Shown: in pieces, positions 28,630 to 38,153 of the stretch | Layout: every line of letters starts with the position of its first letter | Numbering within the stretch: position 1 is the first letter of the stretch | Assembly (NCBI GenBank): GCA_947177135.1 | Contig: CAMWTI010000007.1 | Span: 1 to 45,009 of the forward strand | DNA: 45,009 nt | Source: an uncultured Porphyromonadaceae bacterium | GTDB taxonomy: Bacteria > Bacteroidota > Bacteroidia > Bacteroidales > Muribaculaceae | Direction of reading: 5' to 3' | Translations under genes and position numbers: made by a program | The notes under the pieces: generated by a model | What the model saw: only the letters and a program-made list of their open reading frames with translations | What the model was told of the DNA's origin: nothing | Database searches by the model: none

Positions 28630-29628
28630 GTTGGTCCACACCCAGGCATAGAACAGATACATGACCGGATAGTGGATAATGTAGACCGGATATGAGAGGC
28701 GGCCAAGGAATTCGCAGAGTCCGGTCGAGAGGCGGTCGGTGGTGAATCCGCAGGCGCCGATATAGACGATGGCGGGGAAGAGCAGGAAGGTGCAGGCAAG
28801 GTCGTAGGCGGCATTGGGCAGTGCGGGCTGGCCGTCAGCCGCGCCGACATAGGGGCAGGCGAGGGCCGCGGCTATGAGCGCCGAGCAGATCCAGAAGGCG
28901 CCGCGGATGCGCCGCGCCCTGAATGTGCGGCAGAGCAGTAGTCCTGCCGAAAACGAGAAGCTGAGACGGAAGAAGCCGCCGAGGAAACCCAGTCCGCCGG
29001 CCGACCATCCGAAGCCGATGTGGAAGGCGCCGGAGCTGTTGCCCAGAGCAAGGGCGGAAAGTCCGATGGCCGACAGGCCGACAACCCAGCGGAGGGCGCG
29101 CACCGATAGGCGGTGGAGCCAGACGGCATAGAGAATGCTGCCTATATATTCAAAGAACAGCGACCATGAAGGACCGTTGAGCGGAAACATCTCGCCGTTG
29201 CCGCGCACTTCGGCGCCCATGCCTGGCAGCACCGGAATCAGCAGCATGCCGAGCAGCAGGGCCACCAGGAGCCAATGAAGCGGAACGGGGGTGCCGTCCC
29301 ACTGCACGCCGCCCTGGATCAGATAGGCCACGGCGCCGAGCGCCACGCTGAGTATGACCATCGGGTGGAGGCGGATCACGCGGCGCAGCATGAAGCGGGA
29401 GGCGGTCATGTCTTTGCGCCAGCGGTCGTCGTAGGCATAACCGAGAACGAAGCCGGAGAGCACGAAAAAGAAGTCGACGGCAAGATAACCATGGTTCAGC
29501 ATCTGGTCGACGGGAGAATTGGCGAATCCTTCGCCGAAATGGTAGAAGATCACGAGAATGGCCGCGACTCCGCGCAGGCCGTCGAGCAGGTCATATCGCG
29601 GCCTGCTCTGGAGGTTATGATTGTCCAT
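28498..29628 (-). CDS. Acyltransferase family 3 (OafA/YrhL-like) membrane protein
   Basis: YDLLDGLRGVAAILVIFYHF, GYLAVDFFFVLSGFVLGYAYDDR, polytopic. Confidence 0.92.
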   Translation of the reverse strand: MDNHNLQSRPRYDLLDGLRGVAAILVIFYHFGEGFANSPVDQMLNHGYLAVDFFFVLSGFVLGYAYDDRWRKDMTASRFMLRRVIRLHPMVILSVALGAVAYLIQGGVQWDGTPVPLHWLLVALLLGMLLIPVLPGMGAEVRGNGEMFPLNGPSWSLFFEYIGSILYAVWLHRLSVRALRWVVGLSAIGLSALALGNSSGAFHIGFGWSAGGLGFLGGFFRLSFSFSAGLLLCRTFRARRIRGAFWICSALIAAALACPYVGAADGQPALPNAAYDLACTFLLFPAIVYIGACGFTTDRLSTGLCEFLGRLSYPVYIIHYPVMYLFYAWVWTNGVTLAQAWPVCIGLFVLIIAMAWLSLRFYDEPLRRRLSAKLLH

Positions 29629-29659
29629 AGGGCTGAGAAATAGATTTTGTTTGGCGTTG

Positions 29660-29667
29660 CAAAGTTA
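29660..29667 (-). promoter_or_regulatory. -7 promoter element TAACTTTG (minus) for the acyltransferase
   Basis: CAAAGTTA on plus, 32 nt upstream of start. Confidence 0.5.
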
Positions 29668-29707
29668 CGCCTTAAGCGGTTGTTTTCTTTTGCCCTATGT
29701 CAAAAAA

Positions 29708-30313
29708 TCATTTGGCGCGGATGCGGCTGAGGGTGGATGAAGTGATGCCGAGGTAGGAGGCGATGTCGGTGAGGCGCGCGCGGCGGCACACTGAGGGAAA
29801 CTGTGCGGCAAAGGCTTCGTAGCGTTCGCGGGCGGGCAGTGTGAGCTGCTCTTTGTGGCTGCGGTGGATGCGCCGGTATTCGTTCTGGTGGATCACGCGC
29901 ATCCAGTTGGTCAGTTCGAGGTTGCCGCATGTGAGGCGGCGTAGGTCGTCGACGGTGATGGCGAAAGCTTCGACCGGCTCGACTGTCTCGACGTATTCCT
30001 GGCTGGCCAGTCCGTAATACAGTTCGTCCATGCTGAACACCAGGCCGCCTTCGGTGGAAAAAGATGTCGTGACCTCCTGCCCGTCGACGATCCAGTAGCT
30101 TCGGGTCATTCCACGGTTCAGGAAATAGGCTTTTCCGAGCGCTGCTCCTTCTCTGATCAGAAGGTGTCGTTTCCTGAATCGGCATGGGGCCAGACATGCG
30201 CGCAGTTCGGCCAGAGCGCTGTCGGACACAGGCCATGCCTGCCGCATTCCTACGGCGACTTCGGCGAAGTCTTCGGCCGACACTGTTGTGGTCGGAAGGG
30301 CCGACGATGTCAT
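29708..30313 (-). CDS. Crp/Fnr family transcriptional regulator / cyclic-nucleotide-binding-domain protein
   Basis: LIREGAALGKAYFLNRGMTRSYWIVDGQEVTTSF (cNMP fold), C-terminal HTH RARLTDIASYLGITSSTLSRIRAK; start at MTSSALP overlapping the upstream gene by ATGA. Confidence 0.85.
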   Translation of the reverse strand: MTSSALPTTTVSAEDFAEVAVGMRQAWPVSDSALAELRACLAPCRFRKRHLLIREGAALGKAYFLNRGMTRSYWIVDGQEVTTSFSTEGGLVFSMDELYYGLASQEYVETVEPVEAFAITVDDLRRLTCGNLELTNWMRVIHQNEYRRIHRSHKEQLTLPARERYEAFAAQFPSVCRRARLTDIASYLGITSSTLSRIRAK

Positions 30314-30900
30314 AAGAGGCTCAGCAGCATCTGGAAAGGCCAGAGCACCAGTCCGAGGGTGAAGGCGATGATGAAGCACCATGCGGCGCGTTCGGAAGCC
30401 TGGCGTGCGCCTTCGATGTCGCCGCGCTCATATTTGCGGCTGACCTGTGACGAGAAGATCACTCCGGCAATGCCCACCGGGATGCAGCAGCAGATGGTGA
30501 CGAGCACGTTCCAGGGCAGATATGTCGGCGGCATCGGCTCATAGACCGGCTGTGGGCCGTGGCTGGCAGAGGAGGCTCCCCATGAGGCAGTGGCGGCGGC
30601 TTGAGGCTGTTGCCAGAGAGTCTGCTGCCGGGGCTGTTCGGGTGCGGCGGCGGTTGCCGAGGCGGGGTCGTTGACGGTGGCGTCGGTCTCTTCGTCTGCC
30701 AGGGTGGCGGGTTCTTCGGTCACTCCCAGCCGGCCGGCAAGTTCGGGCAGCTGAGGCAGCGGCATCCATTCCGGCAAGCCCTTGCGCCAGACCCTGAGCG
30801 TTGGCGAGGCCACACCCAGGGCGGCGATTTCGTCGGGCGTGAACGGGCCGCGCGGCTGCCCGTTCACAATGATCCAGTATATTTTGTCGTTTGTGCCCAT
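30310..30900 (-). CDS. GYF_2-domain plus CD225/dispanin-like membrane protein
   Basis: IYWIIVNGQPRGPFTPDEIAALGVASPTLRVWRKGLPEW (GYF_2) and PPTYLPWNVLVTICCCIPVGIAGVIFSSQVSRKYERGDIEGARQASERAAWC (CD225-like). Confidence 0.82.
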   Translation of the reverse strand: MGTNDKIYWIIVNGQPRGPFTPDEIAALGVASPTLRVWRKGLPEWMPLPQLPELAGRLGVTEEPATLADEETDATVNDPASATAAAPEQPRQQTLWQQPQAAATASWGASSASHGPQPVYEPMPPTYLPWNVLVTICCCIPVGIAGVIFSSQVSRKYERGDIEGARQASERAAWCFIIAFTLGLVLWPFQMLLSLL

Positions 30901-31793
30901 CAGAAGAATTTCACGTCGGGCTGTCCGATGATTTTGCCCAGCAGATTGTTGGCCAGACCGCTTGCTCCGATGCGGAACAGGTCGTTTGTGAGCCACTGTT
31001 CGCCAAGCACTTCCTTGATGACGGTGTAGTATTTGACGGCGTCTTCGGCGGTGCGTACTCCTCCGGCGGCCTTGAAGCCGACCTTGCGGCCGGTCTTTTC
31101 ATGATATTCTTTGATGCATTGGGCCATTACATATGCTGCTTCGAGCGATGCGCCGGGGTAGCCCTTGCCTGTCGACGTTTTCAGGAAGTCTGCGCCAGCA
31201 TAGAGCGAGAGCACTGATGCAGCCTTGATGTTTTCAGCGGTCTGGAGCGCTCCGGTCTCGAGGATCACTTTCAGGCGTCCGTCGCGGGTGGCCTCCTTGA
31301 GTTCTGCGATTTCGTCGGTCACCGATTCATAGTCGCCGTCGAGGAAGTCTCCGAGATTGATCACGATGTCGATCTCGTCGGCACCTGAACTGACGGCAAG
31401 CGCTGTTTCCGCCACCTTCACTTCGGCAAAAGTCTGGCTGGAAGGGAATCCACCGCTCACGGCCGCGATCTCCACGGAGCTGACGTCAAGCACCGTGCGC
31501 ACCACCTGGACCATGTTGGGGTAGACACAGATGGCGGCGACAGGGGGCAGGTCGGGATATTCGTTTTCAAACGCGTTGACGCGGTCGGTGAAACGCGCCA
31601 CCGATGCCGGGGAGTCGGTTGAGTTCAAAGTGGTGAGGTCGATGCAGTTGAAGATGAAGCGATAGACTTCGTCGTTCATGTTTTCGGCAGTGTGCTTTGC
31701 CAGCAGATCGTCCACAGCGGCCTTGACGGCGGCGTCGTCGGCAGAGACCTTTGAATCGGCCACAGCCTGATGATATTTGTCTATTTGTTCCAT
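30900..31793 (-). CDS. deoC: Deoxyribose-phosphate aldolase
   Basis: KVILETGAL, DFLKTSTGKGYPGAS, GFKAAGGVRTAEDA. Confidence 0.93.
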   Translation of the reverse strand: MEQIDKYHQAVADSKVSADDAAVKAAVDDLLAKHTAENMNDEVYRFIFNCIDLTTLNSTDSPASVARFTDRVNAFENEYPDLPPVAAICVYPNMVQVVRTVLDVSSVEIAAVSGGFPSSQTFAEVKVAETALAVSSGADEIDIVINLGDFLDGDYESVTDEIAELKEATRDGRLKVILETGALQTAENIKAASVLSLYAGADFLKTSTGKGYPGASLEAAYVMAQCIKEYHEKTGRKVGFKAAGGVRTAEDAVKYYTVIKEVLGEQWLTNDLFRIGASGLANNLLGKIIGQPDVKFF

Positions 31794-31811
31794 TATCAAA
31801 TATATTTTTTG

Positions 31812-31819
31812 CAAAGTTA
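31812..31819 (-). promoter_or_regulatory. -7 promoter element TAACTTTG (minus) for deoC
   Basis: CAAAGTTA on plus 19 nt before the deoC ATG; implies a very short leader. Confidence 0.5.
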
Positions 31820-31840
31820 CAAAATAATCGTGAATTATTA

Positions 31841-32983
31841 TTAACCTCTGTCTGTCGTTGATCCGGAGCTGTCGGGCAGTCCGGTGACCTGTTGCACCGT
31901 GTCGCGCGACGCTTTGCGCAGTATGTAGCGCTCATAGTAGCTCAGCAACAAGGTTGTAAGCGGCAGGGCTATGATCATTCCGAGTAATCCGAGCAGGGTG
32001 CCCCAGACCGAGAGAGAGAGCAGTATGATGGCAGGATTCAGTCCCATTGCCTTGCCCATTATTTTCGGCGTAAGAAACAGATCCTGGATTCCCTGCACCA
32101 CGCAGTAGACGAGCATGGCTTCGCCGAATATCACCCAGAACGAGGCTCCGGAATCGACTGCATAGACCAGACAGAGCATTCCGGTCAAGGGAATGGAGAC
32201 AAGCTGGAGATAAGGAACCATGTTGAGCAGGCCGATGAAGAGCCCGAGCACCACGGCCAGCGGCAGCCCCATTATCAGGAATCCGATGCTGAACAGCACT
32301 CCGACGCAGAAGGCCACCAGGGCCTGTCCGCGGAAATAATGGTTCATGCTCTCCTTGATGTCGCGGGCCACTGTGAACGCGCGGTGGCGGTATCTTGGCG
32401 GCACCATCGCCCTGATGCCGGCGCCGAGCCGGTCGTAGTCGATCATAATGAACACCATGTAGAGCAGCGAGAGCATCCAGTTGAAAACGCTCAGCAGGAT
32501 GTCGAATCCGCCCTGCACCACCCGCATTGCCCCGGAGCCGATCGAGAGCCAGTCGGCTCCTGAGAGCATGGCCGCAATGTGGTTGAAGTCAATGTTTTCT
32601 TTGAGGAACGTGTTGAGCCACTCCGGGATGAAGTCGACCTGCCGGTCGGAGTTGACATACAGGCTGATCATCGCTCCCACCTGCTTCATCTCGCCGATTA
32701 TCGAGGGCATGAACAGGGAGATGAGCAGCGAGACGACTGCCACTGCCGCAATCAGGGTGATCAGCACCGCCAGAGTGCGTCCGCGCAGACGGAATATCCG
32801 GCGCACATATTGCACGAACGGTTCGAGCATATAGGCGGCAAGAGCCGCCACTCCGAACGGAAGCAGCACCGAGCGGAGCACGTAGACCAGGGTCACGACG
32901 ATCGCCACTGTCAGGAACGACAGCGACAGACGCACCACGCGGTCAAAGGTGAATGGCTGTCGGGGAGTTGAAGAGGTCATCAT
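31841..32983 (-). CDS. AI-2E family transporter (PerM/YdiK-like)
   Basis: Polytopic; FSIGFLIMGLPLAVVLGLFIGLLNMVPYLQLVSIPL, GLNPAIILLSLSVWGTLLGLLGMIIALPL. Confidence 0.88.
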   Translation of the reverse strand: MMTSSTPRQPFTFDRVVRLSLSFLTVAIVVTLVYVLRSVLLPFGVAALAAYMLEPFVQYVRRIFRLRGRTLAVLITLIAAVAVVSLLISLFMPSIIGEMKQVGAMISLYVNSDRQVDFIPEWLNTFLKENIDFNHIAAMLSGADWLSIGSGAMRVVQGGFDILLSVFNWMLSLLYMVFIMIDYDRLGAGIRAMVPPRYRHRAFTVARDIKESMNHYFRGQALVAFCVGVLFSIGFLIMGLPLAVVLGLFIGLLNMVPYLQLVSIPLTGMLCLVYAVDSGASFWVIFGEAMLVYCVVQGIQDLFLTPKIMGKAMGLNPAIILLSLSVWGTLLGLLGMIIALPLTTLLLSYYERYILRKASRDTVQQVTGLPDSSGSTTDRG

Positions 32984-33089
32984 AATCTGAAAAAATAACA
33001 ATAATGTGGCGGAAATTGTGCGAAAATGCGTAATTTTGCCACACGATTCATTTCGCACTGCAAAGAAACCAAAAAAACTTCAAATAACG

Positions 33090-34529
33090 ATGCAAAATTC
33101 CACTAAAACTACACCTCGTGTGACTTATCTCAACGATAAGGCATGGGCAAGATGGACGGCGCTGATACTTGTGGCGCTGATGATGTTTTTCGCTTATATG
33201 TTTGTCGACGTGATCTCGCCGATACAGACATTGATCCAGACTCAGCTTGACTGGTCGTCGGAGGCTTATGGCTATTACGGCGGCTCGGAATATATTCTCA
33301 ATATGTTCGGCTTCCTGATCCTGGCCGGCATAATTCTTGACAAGACCGGCGTCCGCTTCACCGGCACTCTCTCGGCTTCGGTGATGCTGCTCGGCGCCTG
33401 CATCAAACTCTATGCCGTCAGCTCCCTGTTCGCCGGATCGGGCCTGGACCACTGGCTCAGCTCGTGGTGGACTGCCATGCCCGGCAGCGCTAAGCTGGCA
33501 TCGCTCGGTTTCATGATTTTCGGCTGTGGCTGCGAAATGGCCGGTATCACGGTCAGCAAAGCCATTGCCAAGTGGTTTGACGGCAAGGAGATGGCGCTGG
33601 CCATGGGCCTGGAAATGGCGATTGCCCGCGTGGGCGTGTTTGCTATTTTCAGCATCTCTCCGCGTCTGGCCAACTGGATCAGCGGCGACCCCACCGTGGT
33701 GATTCCTGTGGCCTTCTGCACGGTGTTGCTGCTTATCGGCCTGATCTGCTATATTGTCTTTGACTTTTTCGATGCCAGACTCGACCGCGAGATGGGCAAG
33801 AATTCAACCGATGCCGATCCGGAAGAGGAGTTCAAGTTCTCTGACGTGAAGACCATTCTGTCGAGCCGTCTGTTCTGGGTTGTGGCCATGCTCTGCGTGC
33901 TCTACTATTCGGCCATCTTCCCGTTCCAGAAATATGCGGCCAACATGCTTCAGTGCAATCTCGGCATCTCTGAAACTCAGGCAGCCGACATATTCCGCTG
34001 GTTCCCGATCGGCGCCGCCGCTCTGACTCCGTTCCTGGGCGCGTTTCTTGACCACAAGGGCAAAGGTGCGACCATGCTCATTCTCGGTGCATTGCTGATG
34101 ATCTGCTGCCATCTGGTGTTTGCTCTTGTGCTGCCTCAGATGCAATATACATGGCTCGCTTTCTCGGCCATCATTCTTCTGGGCGTGTCTTTCTCGCTGG
34201 TTCCCGCCGCGCTGTGGCCTTCGGTCCCGAAGATCATGGACAAGCGTTTTCTCGGATCGGCCTATTCGCTGATATTCTGGGTTCAGAACATCGGCCTGGC
34301 TCTGTTTCCGATGCTCATTGGCGCGGTGCTCCAGAACTGCAACGAGGGAATCGACAATCCGCTTGATTATGACTATACGGTGCCGATGCTGCTGTTTGCC
34401 TCGCTCGGCGTGCTGGCTCTGATTTTCGGCATATACCTTAAATATCTCGACGGCAAGCATCACTATGGACTGGAGCAGCCCAACATCAAGGCCGACGAGA
34501 GCAAGGAGGAGATGCCCGTTGAGGTGTAA
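33090..34529 (+). CDS. MFS transporter
   Basis: 12-TM-like; WTALILVALMMFFAYMFVDVISPIQTLIQTQLDWSSEAYGYYGG...; start at MQNSTKTTPRV. Confidence 0.85.
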   Translation: MQNSTKTTPRVTYLNDKAWARWTALILVALMMFFAYMFVDVISPIQTLIQTQLDWSSEAYGYYGGSEYILNMFGFLILAGIILDKTGVRFTGTLSASVMLLGACIKLYAVSSLFAGSGLDHWLSSWWTAMPGSAKLASLGFMIFGCGCEMAGITVSKAIAKWFDGKEMALAMGLEMAIARVGVFAIFSISPRLANWISGDPTVVIPVAFCTVLLLIGLICYIVFDFFDARLDREMGKNSTDADPEEEFKFSDVKTILSSRLFWVVAMLCVLYYSAIFPFQKYAANMLQCNLGISETQAADIFRWFPIGAAALTPFLGAFLDHKGKGATMLILGALLMICCHLVFALVLPQMQYTWLAFSAIILLGVSFSLVPAALWPSVPKIMDKRFLGSAYSLIFWVQNIGLALFPMLIGAVLQNCNEGIDNPLDYDYTVPMLLFASLGVLALIFGIYLKYLDGKHHYGLEQPNIKADESKEEMPVEV

Positions 34530-34554
34530 GGAGGCATCTCTGTAGCAATCACTG

Positions 34555-35325
34555 ATGGATAAAACCGCTGAAATAGACGGCGTCAGAATTGCCTATACCG
34601 TCGAAGACGGAAGCGGAGCTCCGGTTGTGCTCATGCATGGCTGGGGCTGCCGCCGCTCCACTCTGGCTTCGGTCGAGAAGACGGTGAGGGAGCTGGGGCG
34701 CCCGCTGCTGAATGTGGACTTTCCCGGATTCGGCGACTCGCAGGAGCCGCCGGAGGTCTGGGGCGTGGAGCAATACACCGACGCCATGGAGCGGCTGCTC
34801 GACCTCGAAGGTATAGGAGGCGATGCTGTTTTGCTCGGCCATTCGTTTGGCGGCCGTGTCGGCATTCTGATGGCCTCACGCCGCCGTGTCGGCAAGCTGG
34901 TCCTTGTCGATGCCGCCGGAGTGAAGCCACGGCGGTCGGTCGGATACTGGCTCAAGGTCTATCGCTTCAAACTGATGAAGCGGCTGATGCGTCTGCTGCT
35001 CGGTCGGGTCAAGGCTGAAAAATGGATCGAATCGCTGCGCTCCAGGGCCGGATCGAGCGACTATGCGGCGGCTTCGCCACGCATGAGGGCTATTCTTAGC
35101 CGCGTGGTCAATGAAGATCTGACCGGAGTGATGCCCGCCATCAAGGCGCCGACGCTGCTGATATGGGGCGAAAACGACACTGCCACTCCGCTGGCCGACG
35201 CCAAGGTGATGGAGCGGCTGATCCCGGGCTCGGGGCTGGTGTGCTTTCCCGGCTGCGGCCACTATAGTTTTCTTGACAATCCGGTGCAGTTTGCAGCAGT
35301 GTTGCGCAGTTTCCTAAATTCATGA
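34555..35325 (+). CDS. Alpha/beta hydrolase
   Basis: VVLMHGWGC, LLGHSFGGRVGI (nucleophile elbow), LIWGENDTATPL, CGHYSFLDNP. Confidence 0.9.
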   Translation: MDKTAEIDGVRIAYTVEDGSGAPVVLMHGWGCRRSTLASVEKTVRELGRPLLNVDFPGFGDSQEPPEVWGVEQYTDAMERLLDLEGIGGDAVLLGHSFGGRVGILMASRRRVGKLVLVDAAGVKPRRSVGYWLKVYRFKLMKRLMRLLLGRVKAEKWIESLRSRAGSSDYAAASPRMRAILSRVVNEDLTGVMPAIKAPTLLIWGENDTATPLADAKVMERLIPGSGLVCFPGCGHYSFLDNPVQFAAVLRSFLNS

Positions 35326-35329
35326 CAAA

Positions 35330-36946
35330 ATGAATCCTATGATTATCGAACTCTCTGTTGCCGTGGTGTCGCTGGTGCTTCTGGCGTGGGCCATGGTGCT
35401 TCGCTTCAGCCGCGCGCTGATGATGCTTCAGCAGAACTCTTATCGCAATGACCGCTATATGCGTTATCTGAAGCAGTCCGGCGATACAACGTCGTTCACC
35501 ACGCTCGGCTTTATGGCGTTTTTTCTGGTGGGGTGTGTTAGAGCTGTGCCTGACGTGGCCGGACTGGCCGGCGGCGCGCTGATGTCGCTGATCACCATAG
35601 TTTCGCTTTCACGCAAAAAATACAAGAAGCCATTGGTGTGGACTCGCCGAGTGTGGCGCATCTTTTCGGTGATGAGTGTGATCACTCTGCTGGTGACGGC
35701 GCTCTTTGTCGTGACCAACGCATGGCCCGGACGGATCATGTCGGCTCTGCTGGTGATCGCTCTGCTGCTGATGCTGGCCTGCGCCTGGCCGGAAGATATG
35801 GCCATGGTGGCGAACTGGCTGCTGAAGCCGGTGGAGAAGCGGATCAACCGCGGCTATGTCGACGATGCCGCCCGCATACTGAAGTCGATGCCGCAGCTGA
35901 AAGTGGTCGGCATCACCGGCAGCTATGGCAAGACCTCGACAAAACACTATCTGACACGCATTCTGTCGGAACAATTCAGCGTCTGCATGACCCCCGGCAG
36001 CTTCAACACCACGATGGGAGTGGTGCGCACCGTGCGCGAGCATTTGAAACCATTTGACGAAGTGTTTGTTGTAGAGATGGGGGCCAAGCAGCCCGGCGAC
36101 ATCAAGGAGATCTGTGATCTTGTGCACCCGCAGGTCGGAGTGGTCACAGCAGTTGGCGAACAGCATCTCGAATCGTTCAAGAGCATCGAGAATGTGCAGC
36201 GCACCAAATTCGAGCTGATCGACGCTCTGCCGGCCACCGGACTGGCTGTGATCAACGATGACTTTCCCTATGTGGCCTCGCGTGAGGTCACAAACGTGAG
36301 AGCCGACCGCTATGGCATTGAATTCCGTCAGGAGCTGAGCTATTGGATCAAGAACCTGCGCTATTCGCCGTCGGGCACCGAGTTCACTCTGTGTGGGGCC
36401 GATGGTTCGCGTATGGACCTGCGCACGCGCCTTGTGGGCGAATGCAATGTCAGCAACCTTGTCGGCGCGATCGCCGTGGCTCTGCATCTCGGCGTGCCGG
36501 CTGAAAAAATACGTCATGCCGTGGAGCGTATCGAGCAGGTGGAACACCGCCTGAGCATCAAGCGCACGCCCGGCGGACTGACCATCATCGACGATGCGTT
36601 CAATTCCAACCCCCACGGTTCTGCCATGGCGCTCGACGTGCTCTCGGCCATGACTACGGGCAAAAGGATTGTCATCACACCCGGCATGATCGAGTTGGGC
36701 GACAAGCAATTCGACCTTAATGCCGAATTCGGGCGCAAGATCGCCGCATCGGCCGATGTGGCGATAATCGTCGGCGAATATAACCGCGAGGCAATACTCA
36801 GCGGCATAGGCGGCGACGACGGAGAGCGGCAAATCAGAGTGCTGACAGCCGACTCGTTCAATGAGGCGCAACGGATGCTCGCATCCATGGCCGAATCTGG
36901 CGATACGGTGCTTTATGAAAACGATCTTCCTGACACTTTTAAATAA
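35330..36946 (+). CDS. Mur ligase family protein with N-terminal membrane segment (MurF-like)
   Basis: About 180-aa hydrophobic N-terminus then VVGITGSYGKTSTKHYLTRIL, EMGAKQPGDI, IIDDAFNSNPHGSAMALDVL. Confidence 0.88.
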   Translation: MNPMIIELSVAVVSLVLLAWAMVLRFSRALMMLQQNSYRNDRYMRYLKQSGDTTSFTTLGFMAFFLVGCVRAVPDVAGLAGGALMSLITIVSLSRKKYKKPLVWTRRVWRIFSVMSVITLLVTALFVVTNAWPGRIMSALLVIALLLMLACAWPEDMAMVANWLLKPVEKRINRGYVDDAARILKSMPQLKVVGITGSYGKTSTKHYLTRILSEQFSVCMTPGSFNTTMGVVRTVREHLKPFDEVFVVEMGAKQPGDIKEICDLVHPQVGVVTAVGEQHLESFKSIENVQRTKFELIDALPATGLAVINDDFPYVASREVTNVRADRYGIEFRQELSYWIKNLRYSPSGTEFTLCGADGSRMDLRTRLVGECNVSNLVGAIAVALHLGVPAEKIRHAVERIEQVEHRLSIKRTPGGLTIIDDAFNSNPHGSAMALDVLSAMTTGKRIVITPGMIELGDKQFDLNAEFGRKIAASADVAIIVGEYNREAILSGIGGDDGERQIRVLTADSFNEAQRMLASMAESGDTVLYENDLPDTFK

Positions 36947-36963
36947 TCTTCCTGACTTTTTCA

Positions 36964-38148
36964 ATGAAAACCAACATAGGAGTGTTTTTCGGCGGACGTT
37001 CCACCGAACACGAAATATCAGTGATATCGGCCTGCCAGGCCATGGCCGCCATTGACCGCGACCGATATGACGTCACTCCGGTCTATATCACAAAGCAGGG
37101 CCGCTTCTATACCTCGCCCGAGTTGACCGAAGTTAAGAATTATCGCGATGTGCCCGCACTGCTGAGCCGCTGCACGGAAGTGTATATGCGACCGGTTTAT
37201 GGCGACTATAATCTGTATCCTGTCAAGACTCCGTTTTTCGGATCGGCCAGGCCGGTGTCCACTCTCGACGTGGCCATTCCGGTGCTTCACGGGTCCAACG
37301 GTGAAGACGGCATATTTGAGGGCGTGCTCGAAACAATCGGCATCCCTTATGCCGGCTGCGACACATTGTCGTCGGCAAACGGCATGGACAAAATCACCAT
37401 GAAGATGATTCTTCGTTCGGAAGGAGTGCCTGTGGTGCCTTATCTGTGGTTCACCGACAAGCAATGGTTTGGCCGCCGTGACGAACTGATCGAGCGCATC
37501 GAGCAGGAGCTGGGCTATCCGGTCATTGTCAAGCCGGCCAATCTGGGCAGCTCGGTGGGAATCGGCCGTGCCGCCGACCGCAGTCAGCTGATCGAGCGCA
37601 TCGAGGATGCCGAGCGTTATTCCACCCGCATAATCGTGGAGCATATGGTCGAACAGCTTCAGGAGATCAACTGCTCGGTGCTCGGCGATGCTGACGATTA
37701 TCGGATGTCGGTGCTGGAAGAACCTATCAAGAGCGGCGAGATCCTGTCGTATGAAGACAAATACATGGGCGGATCAAAAGGCGCCAAGGGCATGCAGGCA
37801 TCAGAGAAGCGTATTCCTGCCGATCTGCCGGATGATGTGACAAAGCGCATACAGTTCCTTGCCGGCGAAACATTCAGAGTGCTCGGCTGCCATGGCGTTA
37901 GCCGCGTGGACGTGATAGTAGATCGCGCCGACGGCCAGATCTATGTCAATGAGATCAACACCATTCCGGGTTCGCTGTCGTTCTATCTGTGGGAAGCCAC
38001 CGGACTTAAATTCGCCGATCTCATGGACACACTGGTGAAGCTGGCGCTCAAGCGTAAGCGCGAAGCCGGGCAGAAGACCGTTAGCTATGATCAGAACATT
38101 TTCGCCATGGGCGGAGGCGTCAAAGGCGTGAAAGGCATCAAAAAGTAA
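36964..38148 (+). CDS. ddl: D-alanine--D-alanine ligase
   Basis: GVFFGGRSTEHEISVISACQA, HGSNGEDGIFEGVLE, KPANLGSSVGIGRA, YVNEINTIPGSLSFYLWEA. Confidence 0.95.
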   Translation: MKTNIGVFFGGRSTEHEISVISACQAMAAIDRDRYDVTPVYITKQGRFYTSPELTEVKNYRDVPALLSRCTEVYMRPVYGDYNLYPVKTPFFGSARPVSTLDVAIPVLHGSNGEDGIFEGVLETIGIPYAGCDTLSSANGMDKITMKMILRSEGVPVVPYLWFTDKQWFGRRDELIERIEQELGYPVIVKPANLGSSVGIGRAADRSQLIERIEDAERYSTRIIVEHMVEQLQEINCSVLGDADDYRMSVLEEPIKSGEILSYEDKYMGGSKGAKGMQASEKRIPADLPDDVTKRIQFLAGETFRVLGCHGVSRVDVIVDRADGQIYVNEINTIPGSLSFYLWEATGLKFADLMDTLVKLALKRKREAGQKTVSYDQNIFAMGGGVKGVKGIKK

Positions 38149-38153
38149 AACTG

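Noticed and set aside
28432-28695. 87-aa plus-strand ORF across the acyltransferase 3' end
   Set aside because: Antisense to a clear gene; part of it lies in the repeat and only reflects that sequence.
35609-36964. 451-aa ORF on the minus strand
   Set aside because: Antisense to the Mur ligase with clear family motifs; composition (His/Arg/Gln-rich) is typical of a mirror reading of a GC-rich gene.
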